DNA from: Pseudomonadota bacterium
GTDB lineage: Bacteria; Pseudomonadota; Gammaproteobacteria; Pseudomonadales; Oleiphilaceae
Assembly: GCA_023430625.1 (NCBI GenBank)
Contig: JAEZAA010000291.1
Coordinates: 1-5,772, forward strand
DNA: 5,772 nt
Reading direction: 5' to 3'
Made by a program: the position numbers and the translations under genes. The notes beneath the pieces are model-generated. The model saw only the letters and a program-made list of their open reading frames with translations. It was not told the DNA's origin and made no database searches. Each line of letters begins with the position of its first letter. Position 1 is the stretch's first letter. Of the stretch, positions 1 through 5,772 are shown piece after piece.

Positions 1-362
<362 letters not shown>

Positions 363-469
363 CTGTCGCCTCTTTAAAATAGTGCTCACTGCGGAAACCG
401 GAGGACGGATTGCGTCTGACTCTGTGTCCGACTGTGCACCCCGTCGAGAAAGCGACGTATTTTAAACCA

Positions 470-481
470 ATTGCCGGCAAT
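470..481. repeat. Perfect 12-bp palindrome ATTGCCGGCAAT, possible operator
   Basis: ATTGCCGGCAAT reads the same on both strands. It lies 5 bp upstream (in the glyA direction) of the TAAAAT -10-like hexamer at 459-464, so it would occupy the -10/-35 spacer of a glyA promoter, a typical place for a repressor site. The flanking bases do not extend the symmetry. The palindrome is directly visible; the operator role is inference, and a chance occurrence is possible. Confidence 0.3.
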
Positions 482-529
482 CAGCATCATCTGTCCTACC
501 GATGAAGGCACTGCCGTTCCACAAGCGCC

Positions 530-553
530 TCCGGATTGCTAAAAATATCCGGA
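530..553. repeat. Inverted repeat TCCGGAT-N10-ATCCGGA upstream of ettA
   Basis: TCCGGAT (530-536) and its exact reverse complement ATCCGGA (547-553) flank an A-rich 10-base centre, TGCTAAAAAT. The centre contains the only plausible -10-like sequence for ettA (TAAAAA, 540-545), so the repeat could be a dimeric repressor site over the promoter. It could also form a weak 7-bp hairpin in RNA, but no T-tract follows on either strand, which argues against a terminator. The sequence symmetry is certain; the function is inferred. Confidence 0.35.
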
Positions 554-619
554 TCCGCTAGCTTTAGCCGCCATTCGCCCCCATATTCGGGCATTGTTCA
601 TCGATAGGTTTGACCGCTT

Positions 620-2284
620 ATGTCTCAATACGTCTTTACCATGCATCGCGTGGGCAAGGTTGTCCCGCCCAAGCGCGAAATTCTCAAGGACATTTCCCTG
701 TCCTTCTTCCCGGGCGCCAAGATTGGCGTGCTGGGTCTGAACGGCGCCGGTAAGTCCACCCTGCTGCGGATCATGGCGGGCGTCGACACCGAATTTAACG
801 GCGAGGCACGCGCCCAGCCCGGCATCAAGATCGGCTATCTGCCCCAGGAGCCGCAGCTTGATCCCGAGCGCACCGTGCGCGAGATCGTGGAAGAAGCCGT
901 GTCCTCCATCAAGGACGCCCAGACTCGCCTGGACGAGGTGTACGCCGCCTACGCCGAACCGGATGCGGATTTCGACGCGCTGGCTGCCGAGCAGGCCAAG
1001 CTGGAGGCGATCCTGCAGGCCAGCGACGGCCACAACATCGAGCGCACCCTGGAAGTCGCCGCCGACGCCCTGCGTCTGCCGGCCTGGGATGCGGTGGTGA
1101 AGAACCTGTCCGGTGGTGAGAAGCGCCGTGTGGCCCTGTGCCGCCTGCTGCTGTCCGCCCCCGACATGCTGCTGCTGGACGAGCCGACCAACCACCTGGA
1201 CGCGGAATCAGTGGCCTGGCTGGAACGTTTCCTCCATGACTTCCCCGGTACCGTGGTGGCCATTACCCACGACCGTTACTTCCTCGACAATGTCGCCGGC
1301 TGGATCCTGGAACTGGACCGCGGCCACGGCATCCCGTTCGAAGGCAACTATTCCGCCTGGCTTGAAGCCAAGGAAAAGCGTCTGGAGACGGAAGCCAAGC
1401 AACAGGCCGCTCACGAAAAAGCCATCAAGGCCGAATTGGAGTGGGTGCGCCAGGGCGCCAAGGGCCGCCAGGCCAAATCCAAGGCTCGTCTGTCCCGTTT
1501 CGAGGAAATGCAGTCCCAGGACTTCCAGAAGCGCAACGAGACCAACGAGATCTATATTCCACCCGGACCGCGCCTGGGCGACAAGGTCATCGAAGTACAC
1601 GGCGTGTCCAAGGCCTATGGCGATCGCCTGCTGATCGACAACATGGACTTCACCATTCCCAAGGGCGCCATTGTGGGTGTGATCGGGGGCAACGGTGCCG
1701 GTAAGTCGACCTTCTTCCGCATGATCACCGGTCAGGAACAGCCGGACCGGGGCGAGATCGTCATCGGCGACACCGTCAAGGTGGCCTACGTCGACCAGAG
1801 CCGCGACAAGCTGGATGGCAACAAGACCGTGTGGGAATGCATCTCGGACGGCCAGGACATCATCCGCATCAACAACTATGAAGTCCCATCGCGCTCTTAT
1901 GTGGGCCGCTTCAACTTCAAGGGCGCGGATCAGCAGAAGTTCGTGAAGGACCTGTCTGGCGGTGAACGCGGTCGTCTGCATCTGGCACTGACCCTGAAGG
2001 AAGGCGCCAACGTGCTGCTGCTGGACGAACCCTCCAACGACCTGGACATCGAGACCCTGCGCGCACTGGAAGAAGCCCTGTTGGCCTTCCCCGGCGCCGC
2101 CATCGTGATCTCTCACGACCGCTGGTTCCTGGACCGGATTGCCACCCACATCCTGGCCTACGAAGGCGATTCTCAGGTGGTCTTCTTCGAAGGCAACTTC
2201 ACCGAGTACGACGCGGACTACCGCAAGCGTATCGGCGACTCCGCCGCCACGCCCACCCGGATCAAGTACAAGAAGCTGGCTTGA
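620..2284 (+). CDS. ettA: Energy-dependent translational throttle protein EttA (ABC-F ATPase)
   Basis: This 554-residue protein is near full family length (E. coli EttA, about 555). EttA is a soluble ABC-F protein that binds the ribosomal E site and gates the first steps of elongation according to the ATP/ADP ratio. Domain 1 has Walker A GLNGAGKST (39-47), signature LSGGE (163-167), Walker B MLLLDEP (183-189, catalytic Glu188) and H-loop His217. Next comes the charged P-site tRNA interaction linker (about 242-322, with ELEWVRQGAKGRQAKSKARL at 272-291). Domain 2 has Walker A GGNGAGKST (356-364), signature LSGGE (445-449), Walker B VLLLDEP (465-471, Glu470) and His499. There is no membrane segment. 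All catalytic residues are present, so it should be active. The ATG at 620 gives the family N-terminus (MSQYVFTMHRVGKVVPPKR); its ribosome binding site is weak. It is transcribed alone, divergent from glyA and closed by the terminator at 2291. Confidence 0.98.
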   Translation: MSQYVFTMHRVGKVVPPKREILKDISLSFFPGAKIGVLGLNGAGKSTLLRIMAGVDTEFNGEARAQPGIKIGYLPQEPQLDPERTVREIVEEAVSSIKDAQTRLDEVYAAYAEPDADFDALAAEQAKLEAILQASDGHNIERTLEVAADALRLPAWDAVVKNLSGGEKRRVALCRLLLSAPDMLLLDEPTNHLDAESVAWLERFLHDFPGTVVAITHDRYFLDNVAGWILELDRGHGIPFEGNYSAWLEAKEKRLETEAKQQAAHEKAIKAELEWVRQGAKGRQAKSKARLSRFEEMQSQDFQKRNETNEIYIPPGPRLGDKVIEVHGVSKAYGDRLLIDNMDFTIPKGAIVGVIGGNGAGKSTFFRMITGQEQPDRGEIVIGDTVKVAYVDQSRDKLDGNKTVWECISDGQDIIRINNYEVPSRSYVGRFNFKGADQQKFVKDLSGGERGRLHLALTLKEGANVLLLDEPSNDLDIETLRALEEALLAFPGAAIVISHDRWFLDRIATHILAYEGDSQVVFFEGNFTEYDADYRKRIGDSAATPTRIKYKKLA

Positions 2285-2290
2285 TCCCGC

Positions 2291-2321
2291 CGAGGCCGGA
2301 CCCTGTCCGGCCTCGTTCTTT
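2291..2321 (+). terminator. Intrinsic terminator after ettA
   Basis: An 11-bp perfect GC-rich stem, CGAGGCCGGAC (2291-2301) with GTCCGGCCTCG (2305-2315), closes a 3-base loop (CCT). TTCTTT follows at 2316-2321. It begins 6 bases after the ettA stop, so it should end the ettA transcript and separate it from mapZ. The T-tract is short and broken by a C, so some read-through into mapZ is possible. Confidence 0.85.
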
Positions 2322-2354
2322 CCCCCGCCATAGCGTTCTTTCCCCCCGCCATAG
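2314..2354. repeat. Tandem duplication of 20/21 bp at the ettA terminator tail
   Basis: The unit CGTTCTTTCCCCCGCCATAG (2314-2333) is followed directly by a second copy (2334-2354), identical except for six Cs instead of five. The first copy starts in the last two bases of the terminator stem and contains its T-tract. This looks like a recent slippage duplication with a one-base C-run change. The second copy has no hairpin before it, so it does not form a second terminator. Confidence 0.85.
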
Positions 2355-2514
2355 AATGTACTCCCTACACTGCAGGCATTTTCGCCACAAAGCCCTGCTG
2401 ACGCCCCAGAGCCTGCCAGACTTCGACTATAGTTGGATAAACGGCCTCAGTCTTAAATAGAGTGGGTGCATCAACAGCTTGGGAATGGAATTGGTCGCAG
2501 CGGAACCGCGCACT

Positions 2515-2520
2515 GGAGAG
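2515..2520 (+). promoter_or_regulatory. Ribosome binding site that fixes the mapZ GTG start
   Basis: GGAGAG lies in the Shine-Dalgarno position before the GTG at 2525; GGAG ends 6 bases upstream of it. This supports GTG 2525 over the upstream in-frame GTG at 2462, which would add 21 residues not seen in the family. Confidence 0.7.
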
Positions 2521-2524
2521 CCTT

Positions 2525-2902
2525 GTGTCAGACAACAATCTTGCCGATGAACGCCGCCGTTTCCGGCGCGTCACCTTTGATGCCCAGACCCGGCTCTATC
2601 AGGGCGACCAGGTATGGGATACACAACTGCAGGATATTTCCCTGCGCGGCATTCTGGTGCAGCGCCCGGAAACTTTTGAGCAGGCCGATCCGGGTGCGCC
2701 CTTCGAGGCCACCATCAAACTCGCCGACAGCGACCACACCATCATCATGTCGCTGGAACTGGTGCACCAGAGCGATAGCCTGCTGGGCCTCAAGTGCGAC
2801 TATATCGATCTGGAAAGCGTCACCTACCTGCGCCGCCTGATCGAGCTGAACCTGGGCGATCAGAGTTTGCTGGAGCGCGAACTGAGCGCCCTGCTGAAAT
2901 AG
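2525..2902 (+). CDS. mapZ: Single-domain PilZ c-di-GMP receptor, MapZ (PA4608)-like
   Basis: This 125-residue cytoplasmic protein is essentially one PilZ domain. It carries both c-di-GMP motifs: the arginine block RRRFRR (10-15, RxxxR at Arg11/Arg15) and DxSxxG (Asp37, Ser39, Gly42 in DISLRGI). The C-terminus has a helix with LRRLIELNLGDQSLLERELSALL. Length, motif order and C-terminus match my memory of Pseudomonas aeruginosa PA4608 (MapZ), also next to radA, which binds the chemotaxis methyltransferase CheR1 when loaded with c-di-GMP and so alters flagellar motor switching. I infer the same kind of role; whether a CheR partner exists here is not visible. The start is GTG 2525 (read as Met), set by GGAGAG upstream and by family length. 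The 200-odd bp upstream contain only weak promoter-like hexamers (TTGGAT 2433-2438, TAAATA 2454-2459). The gene converges on radA. The PilZ call is very secure; the MapZ orthology is likely. Confidence 0.9.
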   Translation: MSDNNLADERRRFRRVTFDAQTRLYQGDQVWDTQLQDISLRGILVQRPETFEQADPGAPFEATIKLADSDHTIIMSLELVHQSDSLLGLKCDYIDLESVTYLRRLIELNLGDQSLLERELSALLK

Positions 2903-2909
2903 ATCGGTC

Positions 2910-4274
2910 CTAAAGCGCGTCCAGCGCTTCCCGCAATTGTTTGACTCCCACAACTTCCATGCCCGCCGGCTGTTGGCGTGGCATGTTGGCCAGTGGCACG
3001 ATGGCCCGTTTGAACCCGTGCTTGGCCGCCTCCTGAATCCGCTCCTGGCCACTGGGAACCGGTCGGATCTCGCCTGACAACCCCACTTCCCCGAACACCA
3101 CCAAATCATTGGGCAGGGCCCGGTCCCGAAAGCTGGACACAACCGAGCTGAGCAGGGCCAAGTCGGCGCTGGTTTCTGCAATCCGCACTCCGCCCACCAC
3201 GTTCACGAACACATCCTGATCCCCACACTGCAAGCCGCCGTGGCGGTGCAGCACCGCCAGCAACATGGCCAGCCGGTTCTGGTCGAGACCAACGGCAAGG
3301 CGCCGGGGGTTACCGAACTGGTTTTCATCCACCAGGGCCTGCAGCTCCACCAGTAGCGGGCGCGTGCCTTCCCAGGTCACGGTCACCACGCTACCCGGTG
3401 CCGGCTCGGAGTTGCGGTTGAGAAAGATCGAGCTGGGGTTCTTCACTTCCTTGAGACCGGTGTCGAGCATGGCAAATACACCGAGCTCGTTCACCGCGCC
3501 GAAACGGTTCTTGTTGGCACGCAGGGTGCGGAAGCGGCTGTCCTCGGAGCCTTCCAGCATGATCGAGGCATCGATCATGTGCTCCAGCACCTTCGGTCCG
3601 GCCAGGGTGCCGTCCTTGGTGACGTGCCCCACCAGGAACAGCACGGTGCCAGTCTGCTTGGCAAACCGGGTCAGCACCGCGGCGCATTCCCGCACCTGGG
3701 ACACGCTGCCGGGCGCCGACTGGATATCCGGGTGATGCATCACCTGGATACTGTCCACCACCAGAATCTTCGGCTGCAGCTGGCCCGCCATGGCCACGAT
3801 GGTCTCCACGTCGGTTTCCGACAGCATCTGCAGATTGTTGGTTTGCAGGTGCAGGCGCCGTGCCCGCAGGGCCACCTGCTGCAAGGACTCCTCGCCCGTC
3901 ACGTACAGCGCCGGCATGGCGCCCGCTAAGTGGCACATGGTCTGCAATAGCAGGGTACTTTTGCCCGCGCCGGGATTGCCGCCAATCAGAATGGCGGAGC
4001 CCGCCACCAGACCGCCGCCCAACACCCGATCCAGCTCACCCATGCCGGTGGAAACCCGAGGCGCGCTCTCCACATCAATGGCGTCCAGGGACTGCACATC
4101 CGAAACCGTGCCTGCGTAGCCCCCCTTGCGGATGTCCCGCGCCGGTTTACTGCTGGTGCCGAGGCGGACTTCACTGATGGTGTTCCACTCCTGGCAGGCG
4201 CTGCATTGCCCTTGCCACTTGCTGTAATCGGCCCCGCACTGGGTGCAGACGTAGGCCGTCTTGTTTTTTGCCAT
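2910..4274 (-). CDS. radA: DNA repair protein RadA (RecA-like branch-migration ATPase)
   Basis: This 454-residue protein (E. coli RadA, about 460) is a DnaB-like/RecA-like motor that extends heteroduplex and drives branch migration in recombination intermediates made by RecA. The order is: N-terminal zinc finger with Cys10-x2-Cys13 and Cys24-x2-Cys27; ATPase core with Walker A GGNPGAGKST (98-107), TGEES (126-130) and Walker B ILVVDSIQ (170-177, Asp174); the RadA-specific KNRFG motif (255-259); then a Lon-protease-like C-terminal domain (about 290-454) with NPRRLAVGLDQNRLAMLLAV and GEIRPVPSGQERIQEAAKHG. In the family that domain is a structural DNA-binding platform, not a protease. I chose the ATG at 4272-4274 (MAKNKTAYVCTQCG), as in E. 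coli. An upstream GTG at 4314-4316 would add 14 unconserved residues. The ribosome binding site is weak (TTGGAA). The gene diverges from metY, and its stop is 7 bp from the mapZ stop. Confidence 0.98.
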   Translation of the reverse strand: MAKNKTAYVCTQCGADYSKWQGQCSACQEWNTISEVRLGTSSKPARDIRKGGYAGTVSDVQSLDAIDVESAPRVSTGMGELDRVLGGGLVAGSAILIGGNPGAGKSTLLLQTMCHLAGAMPALYVTGEESLQQVALRARRLHLQTNNLQMLSETDVETIVAMAGQLQPKILVVDSIQVMHHPDIQSAPGSVSQVRECAAVLTRFAKQTGTVLFLVGHVTKDGTLAGPKVLEHMIDASIMLEGSEDSRFRTLRANKNRFGAVNELGVFAMLDTGLKEVKNPSSIFLNRNSEPAPGSVVTVTWEGTRPLLVELQALVDENQFGNPRRLAVGLDQNRLAMLLAVLHRHGGLQCGDQDVFVNVVGGVRIAETSADLALLSSVVSSFRDRALPNDLVVFGEVGLSGEIRPVPSGQERIQEAAKHGFKRAIVPLANMPRQQPAGMEVVGVKQLREALDAL

Positions 4275-4348
4275 GAATCGATTCCAACTAAAAATACCGG
4301 GCGCCGGGCCGAACACCTTGCCAGGAGACAGAGGGGGCGATGATGACC

Positions 4349-4362
4349 GAGGAAAGTTTATG
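4349..4362 (+). promoter_or_regulatory. Strong Shine-Dalgarno plus in-frame ATG upstream of metY (alternative start)
   Basis: GAGGA (4349-4353) is followed after 6 bases by ATG (4360-4362), which is in frame with metY and open through to it. Use of this start would add 18 residues (MLLSRPQENEFTTKRAAP) and give a 443-residue protein. The signal looks better than the AAAGAGAG (4398-4405) before the family start, but the extra residues do not resemble any part of the family I know. Confidence 0.3.
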
Positions 4363-4369
4363 CTATTGT
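4361..4369 (+). promoter_or_regulatory. Candidate extended -10 promoter element for metY
   Basis: TGCTATTGT matches the extended -10 pattern (TGn followed by TATTGT, four of six consensus bases). No good -35 lies 16-18 bp upstream, as is tolerated in extended -10 promoters. Transcription would start near 4376 and give a leader of about 38 bases before the ATG at 4414. It competes with a different reading in which this stretch is translated (see the site at 4349). Confidence 0.35.
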
Positions 4370-4413
4370 CCCGGCCACAGGAGAATGAGTTTACAACAAA
4401 GAGAGCAGCCCCT

Positions 4414-5691
4414 ATGAAACTGGAAACACTCGCAATTCATGCAGGCTTTTCCCCGGATCCAACCACCAAAGCCGTGGCGGTCCCCATCTACCAGACCACA
4501 TCCTACGCGTTCGACAACACCCAACATGGCGCCGACCTGTTCGATCTCAAGGTGCAGGGCAATATTTACAGCCGCATCATGAACCCCACCAACGACGTAC
4601 TGGAAAAACGCGTCGCCGCGCTTGAAGGCGGTATTGGTGGCCTGGCCATGGCCTCCGGCATGGCCGCCATCACGGCGTCCATCCAAGCAATCTGTGAAGC
4701 TGGCGACAACATCATCAGCGTCAGCCAGCTCTACGGCGGCACCTATAACCTGTTCGCCCATACCTTCCCACGCCAGGGCATTGAAGTGCGGTTCGCCAAT
4801 GGCGACGATCCCTCCTCCTTTGCCCAGCACGTGGATGAACGGACCCGCGCCATTTTCTGCGAATCCATCGGCAACCCCCGCGGCAACATCGTCGACATCG
4901 AAGCACTGGCCAAGGTCGCCCACCAGCACGGCCTGCCGCTGATCGTCGACAACACCGTCGCCACACCGATCCTGTGCAAGCCCTTCGATTTCGGTGCCGA
5001 CATCGTGGTGCATGCCCTGACCAAATACATGGGCGGCCACGGCACCACCATCGGCGGCATGATCGTCGACTCCGGCAAATTCCCCTGGAAGGATCACGCC
5101 GACCGCTTCCGCATGATGAACGAGCCGGACCCCTCCTATCACGGCGTCGTCTACTCAGAAGCCCTGGGCGAAGCAGCCTTTATCGGCCGCTGCCGGGTGG
5201 TGCCTCTGCGCAACATGGGCGCGGCGCTGTCGCCGTTCAACGCCTTCCTGATCCTGCAGGGACTGGAAACCCTGAGCCTGCGCATGGAACGCCACTGCGA
5301 GAACAGCCTGAAGGTGGCCGAGTACCTGAAATCCCGTCCGGAAGTGGCCTGGGTTAACTATGGCGGCCTGGACAGCGACCAGTATTATCCCCTGGCGCAG
5401 AAACTGATGGGCGGCAAAGCCTCGGGCATTCTGTCCTTCGGCATCAAGGGCGGCCGTGAGGCGGGCGCCAAGTTCATCGACGCCCTGCAATTGATCACCC
5501 GCCTGGTGAACATCGGCGACGCCAAGTCCCTGGCCTGCCATCCCGCCACCACCACCCATCGCCAGCTCAGCGACGCGGAGCTGCAAAGTGCTGGCGTCAC
5601 CGCCGACATGGTGCGCCTGTCCATCGGCATCGAGCATGTGGACGACATTATGGCGGACGTTGAGCAGGCGCTTGCCGCATCACAACGCTAA
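4414..5691 (+). CDS. metY: O-acetylhomoserine sulfhydrylase (PLP-dependent, MetY)
   Basis: This 425-residue cytoplasmic enzyme belongs to the Cys/Met-metabolism PLP family. MetY forms homocysteine from O-acetylhomoserine and sulfide, the direct-sulfhydrylation route to methionine; some members also use O-acetylserine. Visible features are the N-terminus MKLETLAIHAGFSPDPTTKA, the substrate/PLP loop IYSRIMNPTND (51-61, Tyr52 and Arg54), the phosphate-binding SGMAA (81-85), VDNTVATP (178-185, Asp179 at the pyridine nitrogen), the PLP lysine Lys204 in ALTKYMGGHG (201-210), SLACHPATTTHRQL (372-385) and the carboxylate-binding Arg401 in VRLSIG. The length equals my memory of the Pseudomonas protein (425). 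The ATG at 4414 follows AAAGAGAG by 8 bases and gives the family N-terminus; an upstream in-frame ATG at 4360 with a stronger ribosome binding site is a rival. The gene diverges from radA and is followed by a strong terminator, so it is probably monocistronic. I see no SAM riboswitch in the 139-bp upstream region. Confidence 0.96.
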   Translation: MKLETLAIHAGFSPDPTTKAVAVPIYQTTSYAFDNTQHGADLFDLKVQGNIYSRIMNPTNDVLEKRVAALEGGIGGLAMASGMAAITASIQAICEAGDNIISVSQLYGGTYNLFAHTFPRQGIEVRFANGDDPSSFAQHVDERTRAIFCESIGNPRGNIVDIEALAKVAHQHGLPLIVDNTVATPILCKPFDFGADIVVHALTKYMGGHGTTIGGMIVDSGKFPWKDHADRFRMMNEPDPSYHGVVYSEALGEAAFIGRCRVVPLRNMGAALSPFNAFLILQGLETLSLRMERHCENSLKVAEYLKSRPEVAWVNYGGLDSDQYYPLAQKLMGGKASGILSFGIKGGREAGAKFIDALQLITRLVNIGDAKSLACHPATTTHRQLSDAELQSAGVTADMVRLSIGIEHVDDIMADVEQALAASQR

Positions 5692-5706
5692 CTGCTCCGC
5701 ACCATG

Positions 5707-5735
5707 AAAAACGCCGCGATTATCGCGGCGTTTTT
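5707..5735. terminator. Strong intrinsic terminator after metY, nearly symmetric
   Basis: The stem CGCCGCGA (5712-5719) with TCGCGGCG (5723-5730) closes a TTA loop. Five flanking A-T pairs (5707-5711 with 5731-5735) extend it, and seven Ts follow on the plus strand (5731-5737). The five As on the left become a T-tract on the minus strand, so it can stop transcription from both sides. It begins 15 bases after the metY stop. Confidence 0.93.
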
Positions 5736-5772
5736 TTATGCGAGACATTTAGATTCCGTCAGGGCGTTACTG
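5736..5772 (-). other. Possible C-terminal end of a converging gene (unidentified)
   Basis: On the minus strand one frame is open from the window edge to a TAA at 5736-5738 and reads SNALTESKCLA before the stop; the other two minus frames are closed. That stop sits right against the nearly symmetric terminator, as expected for a converging gene sharing it. With 11 codons this could easily be chance, and I do not recognise the peptide. Confidence 0.2.

Larger units (their letters stand above)
363..619. promoter_or_regulatory. Divergent intergenic region between glyA and ettA
   Basis: These 257 bp must hold the promoters of both divergent genes. No full sigma-70 promoter stands out on either strand. 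Toward glyA, the minus strand shows a TAAAAT -10-like hexamer (plus 459-464) without a good -35. Toward ettA, TCCACA (518-523) and TAAAAA (540-545), 16 bp apart, make a weak candidate. The region also holds a perfect 12-bp palindrome (470-481), a 7-bp inverted repeat (530-553) and a near-direct repeat GTCYGACT at 414-421 and 426-433. I saw no glycine riboswitch, PurR box or tRNA. The ettA ribosome binding site is weak (TAGG at 605-608). Confidence 0.5.

Noticed and set aside
539..1195. 218-codon minus-strand open frame over the ettA 5' end
   Set aside because: It is a shadow of ettA, with no recognisable motif.
1208..2149. 313-codon minus-strand open frame inside ettA
   Set aside because: It is antisense to a clear full-length ABC-F gene. 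Its composition (rich in Val, Gly, His, Gln, Asp) is typical of the antisense shadow of GC-rich coding DNA, and I recognise no domain.
2462..2524. Upstream GTG start for mapZ adding 21 residues
   Set aside because: It has no convincing ribosome binding site, a Trp-rich unconserved peptide, and a well-placed GGAGAG before GTG 2525 that gives the family length.
2528..3181. 217-codon minus-strand open frame spanning antisense mapZ and out-of-frame radA
   Set aside because: It crosses two well-supported genes in wrong frames. It exists only because both are GC-rich and converge closely.
4275..4316. Upstream GTG start for radA adding 14 residues
   Set aside because: The extra residues are not in the family, and MAKNKTAYVC at 4274 matches the known RadA N-terminus.
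4275..4413. SAM or other riboswitch upstream of metY
   Set aside because: I could not find the paired stems or conserved core of a known SAM riboswitch, and the region is short. A covariance-model search would settle it.
4363..5142. 259-codon minus-strand open frame inside metY
   Set aside because: It is antisense to a complete MetY, with shadow-type composition and no motif.

Overview
The window is an ordinary stretch of gammaproteobacterial core chromosome. By eye it is GC-rich, with C/G-ending codons. Its proteins read most like those of the Pseudomonas/Marinobacter branch: the MapZ-type PilZ protein, the 425-residue MetY and the C-terminus of EttA all resemble pseudomonad versions. A marine Marinobacter-like genus is an inference I cannot confirm without a search. 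I see no insertion sequences, phage genes, tRNA/rRNA genes, CRISPR arrays or defence genes.

Layout from left to right: (1) the 5' end of glyA (serine hydroxymethyltransferase), on the minus strand and cut by the window edge; (2) a 257-bp divergent intergenic region holding two inverted repeats and a short direct repeat; (3) ettA (ABC-F translation factor), on the plus strand, ending in a strong intrinsic terminator whose T-tract lies inside a 20/21-bp tandem duplication; (4) a small PilZ gene (mapZ-like), plus strand, probably starting at GTG; (5) radA, minus strand, converging on mapZ with 7 bp between the two stop codons and no visible terminator; (6) a 139-bp divergent region; (7) metY (O-acetylhomoserine sulfhydrylase), plus strand, closed by a very strong, roughly symmetric terminator; (8) about 35 bp that could hold the end of a converging gene.

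The genes do not form one pathway. glyA and metY both touch one-carbon, sulfur and methionine metabolism. EttA couples translation to energy state, RadA processes recombination intermediates, and the PilZ protein is a c-di-GMP receptor. Each gene appears to be its own transcription unit or the edge of one. I found no convincing undescribed system. The points worth a second look are regulatory: the inverted repeats between glyA and ettA, the competing start/promoter readings at metY, the duplicated terminator tail, and the tight mapZ/radA convergence.
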